Source of the DNA: JACRNA01 sp964366335
GTDB lineage: Bacteria > Patescibacteriota > Microgenomatia > CAZETR01 > Amesbacteraceae
Assembly (NCBI GenBank): GCA_964366335.1
Contig: CAYITQ010000011.1
Span: 1 to 14,213, forward strand
Reading direction: 5' to 3'
DNA length: 14,213 nucleotides
A program made the translations under genes and the position numbers. Within the stretch, counting starts at the first letter, position 1. Each line of letters starts with the position of its first letter. Shown in pieces: positions 5,656 through 12,585 of this stretch. The notes beneath the pieces were generated by a model. It saw only the letters and a list, made by a program, of their open reading frames with translations, made no database searches and was not told the origin of the DNA.

Positions 5656-6435
5656 TTAGCTGCTGGCACTTTGATAATACTTGAGCGAATAGTTCCAAAA
5701 CTTGAGTGATAAAAACAGAGAGACTAGTCCAAATACAAATGAGGTCAAAATCAATTGCCAATTAAGAAGGCCAAATAGAGCTTTGGCTGGAAAAGTAAAC
5801 ATTATTCCAATAGGTATTATGAATGTTAACAATGATCTTACTGGTTGAGTATATACATCAATTGGAATTCTAGCAAGAGCTGTCAAATCACGATAAATCA
5901 TTACCAAATGATCCACAGATAATGTCAGTATTCCAATTGCCAGTACGAAAATATGAAAGGCTGCCGCAATAATTAGTGAATTAACTATCAATAATAGAAA
6001 TGGAATAAAAGACAAGATTTCAATCTTTGTGACGAACACAATATAATAACTTATTGTTGATAATAGAATTATTAACATGGCGAAGTCGATAAAGTCTGGT
6101 CCACCAACCATTACTCGGATTAAAGGATTGAAAGGCTTGACCAATACCATGTCAAATCCTCCGGATATAAGTAATGGGCGAAAACGATACACTTCTCTAA
6201 ACAATAATTGAGCTGAAGTATCTATAAGATTAAATATTAAATAGAATATAATCATCTGATCTCTTGAGTATCCTCCAATGTTGGATAATCCAGATAGCAT
6301 AAAGTATATAAATACAGCAAAAAGAGCGACTCTGATAACTTTACTCACCAAGAATATGGAAAAGATTGGAATATTGAATATCGCTTGTTGTAGAGAATTT
6401 GAAAAGTACCGATAGATTAATTTTATCTCTTTCAT
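5656..6435 (-). CDS. ABC-2 type exporter permease, COG3694/DUF990-like
   Basis: The protein has 259 residues with six hydrophobic segments. It contains the family-typical stretch GYSRDQMIIFYLIFNLIDTS, then LLISGGFDMVLVKPFNPLIRV, which matches the ISGGxLDxxLxKPxxPL pattern of COG3694 permeases. It is last of three genes: the ATPase gene and the first permease gene lie directly upstream, and only 1 bp separates it from the latter. Two different permeases plus one ATPase is the arrangement of the COG4586/4587/3694 exporters, including the Synechocystis viologen exporter. The substrate is unknown. A weak CAGG lies about 9 nt before the ATG. Confidence 0.8.
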   Translation of the reverse strand: MKEIKLIYRYFSNSLQQAIFNIPIFSIFLVSKVIRVALFAVFIYFMLSGLSNIGGYSRDQMIIFYLIFNLIDTSAQLLFREVYRFRPLLISGGFDMVLVKPFNPLIRVMVGGPDFIDFAMLIILLSTISYYIVFVTKIEILSFIPFLLLIVNSLIIAAAFHIFVLAIGILTLSVDHLVMIYRDLTALARIPIDVYTQPVRSLLTFIIPIGIMFTFPAKALFGLLNWQLILTSFVFGLVSLFLSLKFWNYSLKYYQSASS

Positions 6436-6436
6436 A

Positions 6437-7237
6437 TCAATTACCTGAAGCTGAATAGACCTTTAACCCGTTCTTCCATAATTTTATTGATATCCATTTT
6501 GACAGAATTAGCCAGGAGAAAGAACCAATGAAAATATTAACAATTTCAGGGTAAGTCGCATTACCAACTAATAATTTTATTGGAAAATACACTAAATATG
6601 GAAAGGGGGTAAATTTTAAGATTGAATAGATATTCAATGGTAATACATCAAGCGGAAATATGCCTCCTGATAATATTTCATATAAAACTAAAAAAACAAA
6701 CATTAATCCCCAAGGTTGTTCTGGAGCCCAAAATGCTACTGAAATAACTATTTTCGTCAAATAAAAATATATGAAGGCAGCTATGATAGTTACAAGAATT
6801 CCACTAAATAAGAAGGTTGTGGTGTTTGTAAATAATATTTCTGGACGAAAAATAATATATAAAGTAAATATTTCTCCTGTGGCAAATAATATGTTTAGTA
6901 ATTTGCTTGCCCAATCACGGGTTAGCCAATAGTGAAGATAATTAATTGGTTTAACCAAAAAATTACTCAAATCGCCATTGCTTATTTGACTACCCACATT
7001 GTCATTTGAAGGAGCTGACATTACAAAAGTATTTATAAACAAAACTGAAAATACATATGCCATCATTTCCGGTCGAGTATAGCCAAACGCCGTTTCTCTC
7101 CCGGAGAAGACACTATTCCAAAGGAAAAATACCATCAAGATCCGCAATATGTTGCGTACACGCCAAAGAATAAAGTTTAATCTATAGGTAAATTCGTTTT
7201 GGAAAGAAAGCTGAAAGACGGTGAGATACTTTTTCAT
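6437..7237 (-). CDS. ABC-2 type exporter permease, COG4587-like
   Basis: The protein has 266 residues and about six membrane segments. FGYTRPEMMAYVFSVLFINTF is followed by GSQISNGDLSNFLVKPINYL, the same loop pattern (I-x-N-G-x-L-S-x-x-L-x-K-P) that marks the paralogous partner permease. The C-terminal part has SGGIFPLDVLPLNIYSILKF and PFPYLVYFPIKLLVG, conserved in COG4587. It should form the heterodimeric channel with the downstream permease. The ATG shares its last base with the stop of the ATPase gene (TAATG), giving tight coupling. Confidence 0.8.
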   Translation of the reverse strand: MKKYLTVFQLSFQNEFTYRLNFILWRVRNILRILMVFFLWNSVFSGRETAFGYTRPEMMAYVFSVLFINTFVMSAPSNDNVGSQISNGDLSNFLVKPINYLHYWLTRDWASKLLNILFATGEIFTLYIIFRPEILFTNTTTFLFSGILVTIIAAFIYFYLTKIVISVAFWAPEQPWGLMFVFLVLYEILSGGIFPLDVLPLNIYSILKFTPFPYLVYFPIKLLVGNATYPEIVNIFIGSFSWLILSKWISIKLWKNGLKVYSASGN

Positions 7238-8220
7238 TATGCCAGGTCTTTACCCGTAAAGACTTCACGGATGATATCCTCAATCTTGGGTTCCTCTATA
7301 TTTATATCCTCCACCGGAAAATTCTGGAGGAGCTCGGCTGCTGCCGTCGAAGCCGTGGCTCTCTTGACAGAAATGACAGCTCTGGGAAATTCAAATTCCT
7401 TGATCGTGCCAATCTTTTTCAATTCCTTTTCTGTCACTTCTTTACTAAAAACCACAGTCAGAAGTTTATGATTGGCAAATTTCTTGATAATTTCATCAAG
7501 AGCTCCATCAAACAGGACATGACCCTTGTCAATGACAATTACTCTCTGACAAAGTTCTTTGACATCGTCCATATAGTGGGAAGTGAGAATTATGGTGGCA
7601 TTGAATTTCTGATTATATTGCCTAATAAAATCACGCATTTTCTTTTGCATGACAACATCCAAACCAATCGTGGGTTCATCCAAAAATAAAATCTTGGGCG
7701 AGTGAATAAGGGCTGCAATTAGCTCCATCTTCATTCGTTGACCCAAAGATAATTTTCTGACTTGAACCTTCAGGACATCGGAAACATCCAAAAGGTCAAC
7801 TAATTCATCCAAAGTCTGTTTATATTGGGCATCGGGTACTTCATAAATTTCTTTGTTTAATATAAATGACTCAATGGCAGGCAGATCCCACCAGAGCTGA
7901 TTTTTTTGGCCCATAACCAGAGAAAATTGCTTTTGAAAAGCTGGTTTTCTGTCCCAGGGAGTATAGCCTAAGACTGAAACATCACCGGCCGTCGGGTACA
8001 ACAAACCAGACAAAACTTTAAGTGTCGTTGTCTTGCCGGCGCCATTTGGACCAATAAAACCTACTAGCTCTCCTTCATTTATTTCAAAGCTAACACCATC
8101 CACTGCCTTAACATCATAATATTTACGCTTAAACAGAGACCTTATAGATCCCGCTAATCCCGGCTCTTTCTGATGAACCTTATAAAATTTCTGAAGCTTG
8201 TTAACCGAAATCACTGACAT
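7237..8220 (-). CDS. ABC exporter ATP-binding protein, COG4586 (viologen-exporter-like)
   Basis: The protein has 327 residues with one nucleotide-binding domain: Walker A GPNGAGKTT (about 56-64), a Q-loop region SLVMGQKNQLWWDLPAIES, signature KLSLGQRMKMELIAAL, Walker B ILFLDEPTIGLD and H-loop TSHYMDD. The N-terminal KFYKVHQKEPGLAGSIRSLFKRKYYDVKAV insertion and the WWDLP after the Q-loop are typical of COG4586 rather than the ordinary DrrA/CcmA group. A C-terminal accessory domain covers about residues 230-327. It powers export through the two downstream permeases. Its extended -10 overlaps the stop codon of the UvrA2-like gene, 9 bp upstream, so it can be transcribed alone or by read-through from that gene. 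Confidence 0.88.
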   Translation of the reverse strand: MSVISVNKLQKFYKVHQKEPGLAGSIRSLFKRKYYDVKAVDGVSFEINEGELVGFIGPNGAGKTTTLKVLSGLLYPTAGDVSVLGYTPWDRKPAFQKQFSLVMGQKNQLWWDLPAIESFILNKEIYEVPDAQYKQTLDELVDLLDVSDVLKVQVRKLSLGQRMKMELIAALIHSPKILFLDEPTIGLDVVMQKKMRDFIRQYNQKFNATIILTSHYMDDVKELCQRVIVIDKGHVLFDGALDEIIKKFANHKLLTVVFSKEVTEKELKKIGTIKEFEFPRAVISVKRATASTAAAELLQNFPVEDINIEEPKIEDIIREVFTGKDLA

Positions 8221-8226
8221 AAAATT

Positions 8227-8235
8227 ATTTTAGCA
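8227..8235 (-). promoter_or_regulatory. Extended -10 promoter of the ABC exporter operon
   Basis: TGCTAAAAT on the minus strand overlaps the TAA stop of the UvrA2-like gene and ends 6 nt before the ATG at 8220. The predicted mRNA starts at the A of the ATG. No good -35 was found. Confidence 0.5.
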
Positions 8236-10476
8236 TAAATATTGGCCTGTATAGGAATTGGCAACTTTTGCGACATCTTCCGGCGTACCTTGTGCCACAA
8301 CTTGCCCACCTTTTTCACCGCCGTCGGGACCAAGGTCGATTATCCAATCGGCGTTTCTGATTACATCCAAATTATGTTCTATTACTAAGACTGAATTGCC
8401 ATTGTCCACCAGTCGGTTTAAGAGCTTTAAAAGTTTTTCTATGTCTGATGGATGTAATCCCGAAGTTGGCTCATCTAAAACATAAAACTCTCCTTTTTTA
8501 TGAAGACTGCTTGCCAATTTTAATCTTTGGGATTCACCTCCCGACAGAGTATCCAATGTTTGTCCTAGACTTAGATAGCCCAAACCTACTTCGGTCAGCA
8601 TTTCCAGCCGCTTTTTAATCTGTTCATCTTCAAAAAATATTGCCGCTTCTTCTGAAGTCATTTCCAAAATCTCATGTATATTCTTACCTTTGTATCTAAA
8701 AGACAAAACTTCAGATGTATACTTTTTGCCTTCACAGGTTTCACAGATCATTTTTACATCGGCCATAAAATGCATATTTATGGTTTCAAAACCCAAGCCC
8801 CTGCAATCAGGACATGCCCCTTTACTATTTGAGCTAAAGAGATTCTTGTTTACTTTATTTTCTTTGGCAAAGACCTCTCTTATGTAATCAAATGCTCCAG
8901 AATAAGTAGCTATATATCCTCTGACCATTCCCCCAACTTGTGATTGATCTACAAAAATTACCTGGTCATAATATTCTTTTACAAAGACATCATTGATCAA
9001 AGAACTTTTTCCCGAACCTGATACTCCGGTAACCGCTACAAAAACACCCTTGGGAATGCGTACCGACAAATCTTTGAGATTATGTAAGTTCGCATGTTCA
9101 ATGTTTAGAAATCCTGTTGGTTTTCGATATTGTTTAGAACCCATCAATACATTCTTTTTCGATAAATACTTTCCGGTAATAGAGGTAGAACTTTTAAGAA
9201 TCTCTTGAGGAGTTCCAGAAAATATCAATTCTCCCCCATATTTACCAGCTTTGGGACCGATTTCGATTATGTGATCTGATTCTAATATTACAGAAGGATC
9301 GTGCTCAACAATAATGACGGTGTTTTGGGAGTCTCTCAGACCTTTTAGGGTCTTGATCATATTAGAAACATCTTTGGGATGAAGTCCTGCAGTAGGTTCG
9401 TCTAAAATATAAATCAACTCTATCAAATCACTCCCCAATTCGCGAGCAAGCTTAATCCGCTGAGCTTCACCACCTGATAGAGTTTCGACTGATCGATTTA
9501 ACGATAAATAGCCTATCCCCACATCGATAACTCCTTGAATTAATTCCAGCATTCGAGTAACAATTAGCTCGGCGACAGGTGAATCTATTTTTTTTAATTC
9601 ATTAATTAAATTAGTAAGTGGAAGATTTGCGTAATAACCAATATTCTTTCCGTCTATTACCGAGGAACTAGCACTTTCATTAAGTCTTGACCCGTTACAC
9701 AATCCGCACGATTTTATTATCCAAGTCTTTTTACTTTTTTTGGCTTTAGTCCTTGAAATACCCCTTAAGTCCTTTGATTGTCTAATTATGTGAGTAATCA
9801 ATCCCTCCCAACTATACGATTGCACAAATCCCTGCTTATCATTTTTTAATTTAATCTGGGGTGAATATAAAAGAAAATCCAAATCAGCCTTCGAATAATC
9901 TTTGATAGGCTGATCAAAATCTAATCGGCCAGTAGTCTGGAGAATATTGAAATATCTACCACTGGGCTTAAAGGTGGTCTCATAGACTGCTCCCTCGTTT
10001 AAGGATTTTGTAAAGTCAACTACAGAGCTTGGATCAACTGTAATTTCGACTCCCAAACCTTTACATAATTTACAGGCCCCAAATGCATTATTAAACGAAA
10101 AATGACCCGCACTCAAATTTTTTATTGAACCGACCCGCGAAAACAATAACCTTAAATAAGTATAAATTTCTGTGACGGTGCCAACCGTCGACCGGGCACT
10201 CTTTCCAATCTGCTTTTGTTCGATCATGACAGTCGATGACAGTCCCTTTATTTCGTCAACATCCGGTCTTTCCGTTCGTTGCATATTTCTGGCTGCAAAA
10301 GTACCCATAGATTCGAGATACTGCCTTTGACCCTCAGCAAAGATAATGTCAAAAACCAAAGTCGATTTACCAGATCCGGAAACACCCACAATACTGGTAA
10401 GTTTGTTTCGGGGAATATCAACGGAGATATTTTTTAAATTATGCTCTCTGGCTCCCTTAATACTAATCATGTCCAT
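8230..10476 (-). CDS. uvrA2: UvrA-family ABC ATPase, class II (UvrA2/DrrC-like)
   Basis: The protein has 748 residues against about 940 for housekeeping UvrA. Two ABC modules are complete: GVSGSGKST (31-39), LSGGEAQRIKLA and YILDEPTAGLH in the first; GVSGSGKSS, LSGGESQRLKLA and YVLDEPTSGLH in the second. Zinc-binding CxxC modules are present (ACKLC with SCGLC; ACPDC with CETC). The sequence passes from LLFSRVG directly to HFSFNNAFGACKLC. The UvrB-binding domain that classical UvrA has there is absent, so ordinary UvrB-dependent excision is unlikely. Class II relatives include Deinococcus UvrA2 and Streptomyces DrrC, linked to DNA-intercalator tolerance. The frame is open to 10515, but ATG 10476 is preferred: the extra residues overlap the promoter and operator. 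The 44-bp palindrome sits just upstream. Confidence 0.9.
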   Translation of the reverse strand: MDMISIKGAREHNLKNISVDIPRNKLTSIVGVSGSGKSTLVFDIIFAEGQRQYLESMGTFAARNMQRTERPDVDEIKGLSSTVMIEQKQIGKSARSTVGTVTEIYTYLRLLFSRVGSIKNLSAGHFSFNNAFGACKLCKGLGVEITVDPSSVVDFTKSLNEGAVYETTFKPSGRYFNILQTTGRLDFDQPIKDYSKADLDFLLYSPQIKLKNDKQGFVQSYSWEGLITHIIRQSKDLRGISRTKAKKSKKTWIIKSCGLCNGSRLNESASSSVIDGKNIGYYANLPLTNLINELKKIDSPVAELIVTRMLELIQGVIDVGIGYLSLNRSVETLSGGEAQRIKLARELGSDLIELIYILDEPTAGLHPKDVSNMIKTLKGLRDSQNTVIIVEHDPSVILESDHIIEIGPKAGKYGGELIFSGTPQEILKSSTSITGKYLSKKNVLMGSKQYRKPTGFLNIEHANLHNLKDLSVRIPKGVFVAVTGVSGSGKSSLINDVFVKEYYDQVIFVDQSQVGGMVRGYIATYSGAFDYIREVFAKENKVNKNLFSSNSKGACPDCRGLGFETINMHFMADVKMICETCEGKKYTSEVLSFRYKGKNIHEILEMTSEEAAIFFEDEQIKKRLEMLTEVGLGYLSLGQTLDTLSGGESQRLKLASSLHKKGEFYVLDEPTSGLHPSDIEKLLKLLNRLVDNGNSVLVIEHNLDVIRNADWIIDLGPDGGEKGGQVVAQGTPEDVAKVANSYTGQYLC

Positions 10477-10483
10477 ACCAGAA

Positions 10484-10512
10484 ATTATACTCCCCCACAA
10501 ACAAAATATTAA
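10484..10512 (-). promoter_or_regulatory. Promoter of the UvrA2-like gene
   Basis: TTAATA (10512-10507) and a perfect TATAAT (10489-10484) are 17 bp apart, and the -10 ends 7 nt before ATG 10476. The -35 hexamer is the outer end of the 44-bp palindrome at 10507-10550. A protein bound there would contact or block the -35. Confidence 0.6.
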
Positions 10513-10550
10513 CACAATATTTCTACGACCGTAATTATCGTGTGTTAATA
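10507..10550. promoter_or_regulatory. 44-bp nested palindrome, copy A: predicted operator upstream of the UvrA2-like gene
   Basis: The outer arms TATTAACACA (10507-10516) and TGTGTTAATA (10541-10550) are perfect inverted repeats. A central TACGACCGTA (10524-10533) is palindromic except for its middle pair. Inner and outer palindromes share one centre (10528.5). The whole arrangement recurs at 11130-11173 with identical spacing. It lies between the PaaX-like regulator gene and the UvrA2-like promoter, and its edge forms that promoter's -35. Confidence 0.75.
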
Positions 10551-10553
10551 TAA

Positions 10554-11120
10554 TTAACCTATGTCAAAGATCTGCTTGAGCTCGTCTTGATTTTCAATCC
10601 AGGACAATTTGGCTAACTTTACTCCATGAGGAACATCCAGAACTTCACGCAAATAGCAAACTTGGTCAAAAACATCATATGGACTGACAAAGACACTCTC
10701 CTGCATTTGTTCCATCCCAAGATTTCGCAAATAAATACGCAATTGGTCGCGTTTTTTCCGGTCAATCTCGGCAATGTCAAAAAATACCAGCCGCCACTGG
10801 CCATCCCATTTGGTTTTAGGGGGTGTTAATTTAAGTAAATCATATTTTAATATTTGTTTCTTCCCTTGATCCGTAATTTTGACCAGGATCCCATCTGGTG
10901 TGCTGATTTTCTCTATAAAACCTCGGCGCTTAAGAGTGTCTGCAGCCAAATAAACAGATGCTGGTAAATAATCTTCCCAATCTGGAATATTTGAATATTT
11001 GAGTTTCATCAGATTTTTCTTGGTTTGCGGAAACAATATCTGCAAATTATCGAAGACATATTTTAGGACTTGCTTGGTAGTTGCGCGCTTTTTGGCTACA
11101 ACAATTTTGTTTCTTCCCAT
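10554..11120 (-). CDS. PaaX-like transcriptional repressor with winged helix and Cas2-like domain
   Basis: The protein has 188 residues from ATG 11120 (MGRNKIVVAKKRATTKQVLK). The N-terminal half is a winged helix (PASVYLAADTLKRRGFIEKI, then the wing STPDGILVKITDQGKKQI). The C-terminal half, KWDGQWRLVFFDIAEIDRKK through LGMEQMQESVFVSPYD, matches the PaaX central domain, a ferredoxin fold related to Cas2. Such proteins are sometimes annotated as Cas2, but no CRISPR array or other cas gene is present and the winged helix argues for a regulator. The frame opens at 11138, but ATG 11120 fits the promoter (TAATAT ending 8 nt upstream). A 44-bp palindrome covers its own promoter and a second copy lies between it and the UvrA2-like gene, so self-repression and control of that gene are likely. 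The ligand is unknown. Confidence 0.82.
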   Translation of the reverse strand: MGRNKIVVAKKRATTKQVLKYVFDNLQILFPQTKKNLMKLKYSNIPDWEDYLPASVYLAADTLKRRGFIEKISTPDGILVKITDQGKKQILKYDLLKLTPPKTKWDGQWRLVFFDIAEIDRKKRDQLRIYLRNLGMEQMQESVFVSPYDVFDQVCYLREVLDVPHGVKLAKLSWIENQDELKQIFDIG

Positions 11121-11128
11121 ATACAAAT

Positions 11129-11157
11129 ATATTAACACATTATTTCTACGATCGTAA
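11129..11157 (-). promoter_or_regulatory. Promoter of the PaaX-like gene
   Basis: TAATAT (11134-11129) ends 8 nt before ATG 11120. A poor -35 (TTACGA, 11157-11152) lies 17 bp upstream and is half of the central palindrome. The promoter is almost entirely buried in the 44-bp palindrome copy B, as expected for autorepression. Confidence 0.45.
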
Positions 11158-11173
11158 TATTATTGTGTTAATA
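11130..11173. promoter_or_regulatory. 44-bp nested palindrome, copy B: predicted operator over the PaaX-like promoter
   Basis: The outer arms TATTAACACA (11130-11139) and TGTGTTAATA (11164-11173) are perfect inverted repeats, and the central TACGATCGTA (11147-11156) is a perfect palindrome with the same centre (11151.5). The arms are identical to copy A and the centre differs by one base. It ends about 20 bp before the TTGACA of the divergent Hsp70-like gene, so it might influence that gene too. Confidence 0.75.
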
Positions 11174-11192
11174 AACATTCTAATGATTTGAT

Positions 11193-11211
11193 TTGACAGA
11201 TGTGGTAAAGT
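11193..11211 (+). promoter_or_regulatory. Possible promoter elements of the Hsp70-like / ABC-F operon
   Basis: A perfect TTGACA (11193-11198) and an extended -10-like TGGTAAAGT (11203-11211) are present. Their spacing (7 bp) is wrong for a single promoter, and no good -10 lies 16-18 bp after TTGACA. TGGTAAAGT alone would start transcription near 11218, within the hairpin's left arm. The true start is uncertain. Confidence 0.3.
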
Positions 11212-11213
11212 GG

Positions 11214-11235
11214 CAATACGCCGAGAGGCGTATTG
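11214..11235 (+). promoter_or_regulatory. 9-bp GAGA-loop hairpin / palindrome before the Hsp70-like start codon
   Basis: CAATACGCC (11214-11222) and GGCGTATTG (11227-11235) are perfectly complementary around the loop GAGA, a GNRA tetraloop. The stem ends 6 nt before ATG 11242. There is no following T-run, so it is not an intrinsic terminator. It may act as an mRNA structure near the ribosome site or as a DNA operator. It is not the CIRCE element. Confidence 0.6.
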
Positions 11236-11241
11236 AAGACT

Positions 11242-12585
11242 ATGAGATCATACGGAATTGATTTTGGGAGCACCAATTCGCTTGTATCCTATTTTGATGG
11301 GAGGTCTGTACGTGCCCTGCCAATTGAAACCGATGGTGCAAAAATCATCCGCTCAGTCATTTATGTCCATCCCCAAAAAGGCAAACTGGTGGGTAAGATG
11401 GCCATTGATGCCTATCTCGACGATGTCAACCAAGGGGAACCGCTAAAATTAATCGAAAAAAATACTGGGAAAATGATTTTGGTGCCAAAACCTTTAACCA
11501 TGAGTGGTTTTGCTGGTATGCAATGGGTACCCCAGATAATTATGATTGAAAGCGGAAACCGGGGAAGGTTAATTCAAGGCTTGAAATCACTTTTGACATC
11601 AGATTTTTCTGGAACAGATTTGTTTGGAGAACACCATACACTCGAAGATTTGCTGGGCATTATCTTGGGAGAAATGAAATCGCGCGCCGATAAAATAGTA
11701 GGAGAAGATATCAAAAATGTGGTGCTTGGCCGACCTGTCCGCTATGTAGGTAAAACCAATGAAAAATTGGCCATGGACAGAATGAGAAATGTGGCACTAA
11801 AAGCCGGCTTTGCCAATATTGAATTTGAACTGGAACCGATTGGAGCTGGGTTAAGCTATGGAGTTACTTCGACAAAAAATGAGATCGTCCTGGTCTTTGA
11901 TTTCGGTGGAGGGACCTTGGATATTTCTATCGTATCTTTCCCATCTGGAAAAATCTTGGGAGTAACTGGTGTGGGTATTGGCGGAGACCTAATCGACATT
12001 CATATATTCCAAGACAAACTCCTCAAATATTTTGGAGGTATTTCCAAGTTTGGCTTGCACCAGCAACATTTACCTAAGTTTATTGTCAATGCTTTGCAAA
12101 ACTGGTATTCTCTGTCACTTTTGAAAACTCAGGATTTTCTGGAAACTCTGGAACGACTGAGACAACAGACCGATGACAAACTCTCGATGAAACATCTGGA
12201 AGACTTGGTCCTTTATAACTTGGGTTTTGCTTTGTACGAAGAAATTGACAAGGTAAAAAGACAGCTCTCATTTTCAGATAGTGAGATTTTTTCGTTTAAA
12301 CAGCAATCGATAAATATTAGCGAAATATTTACCCGTCTTGATCTCCAGGAAATCATGTATCCACTACTCATCAAGATTGAAGACTGTCTTGATGAAAGTC
12401 TAAAAGTCTCGGGTGTAAAAGTAACAGATATAGATAAAGTGGTTATGACCGGCGGATCGTCTCTCATACCGCGCGTCCGGGAAATGCTCGGAGCAAGATT
12501 TGGAATTGAAAAATTATCCGAATACGATGTCTTTGAAAGTGTCGTTCATGGGCTTGGTATAAAATCATCTACATTATGGCCCTAA
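11242..12585 (+). CDS. Hsp70-family ATPase, YegD-like (no substrate-binding domain)
   Basis: The protein has 447 residues, the length of E. coli YegD (450), against about 640 for DnaK. The actin-fold ATPase motifs are present: phosphate 1 GIDFGSTNSLVSYFDG (residues 5-20), phosphate 2 VLVFDFGGGTLDISIV and adenosine VVMTGGSSLIPRVREML. The peptide-binding domain and lid of DnaK are missing, so it is a nucleotide-dependent switch rather than a full chaperone. Its partner is unknown. ATG 11242 is chosen over TTG 11233, which lies inside a 9-bp hairpin. The stop overlaps the start of the ABC-F gene by 10 bp, suggesting coupled synthesis. It is one of the few genes here without a -10 hexamer just before the ATG. 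Confidence 0.88.
   Translation: MRSYGIDFGSTNSLVSYFDGRSVRALPIETDGAKIIRSVIYVHPQKGKLVGKMAIDAYLDDVNQGEPLKLIEKNTGKMILVPKPLTMSGFAGMQWVPQIIMIESGNRGRLIQGLKSLLTSDFSGTDLFGEHHTLEDLLGIILGEMKSRADKIVGEDIKNVVLGRPVRYVGKTNEKLAMDRMRNVALKAGFANIEFELEPIGAGLSYGVTSTKNEIVLVFDFGGGTLDISIVSFPSGKILGVTGVGIGGDLIDIHIFQDKLLKYFGGISKFGLHQQHLPKFIVNALQNWYSLSLLKTQDFLETLERLRQQTDDKLSMKHLEDLVLYNLGFALYEEIDKVKRQLSFSDSEIFSFKQQSINISEIFTRLDLQEIMYPLLIKIEDCLDESLKVSGVKVTDIDKVVMTGGSSLIPRVREMLGARFGIEKLSEYDVFESVVHGLGIKSSTLWP

Noticed and set aside
8258..9208. Plus-strand frames of 65-75 codons opposite the UvrA2-like gene
   Set aside because: They are antisense shadows of a gene with intact family motifs, with low-complexity products and no promoter or start signal.
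10477..10515. N-terminal extension of the UvrA2-like protein from an ATG at 10515
   Set aside because: The extra residues (MLIFCLWGSIISG) come from the promoter and operator DNA. UvrA-family proteins begin close to the IxIxGAREHNLK motif, which fits ATG 10476.
10554..11120. CRISPR-Cas adaptation gene (cas2)
   Set aside because: The C-terminal domain resembles Cas2, but it is fused to a winged helix as in PaaX, with no Cas1, other cas gene or repeat-spacer array in the window. The two 44-bp copies are operator-like palindromes beside promoters, not spaced arrays.
11214..11235. Intrinsic terminator or CIRCE heat-shock element
   Set aside because: No T-run follows the stem, and the sequence does not match the CIRCE arms TTAGCACTC/GAGTGCTAA.
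11233..11241. TTG start for the Hsp70-like protein
   Set aside because: The TTG is the last triplet of the 9-bp hairpin stem, and ATG 11242 starts right before the conserved GIDFGSTNS motif.
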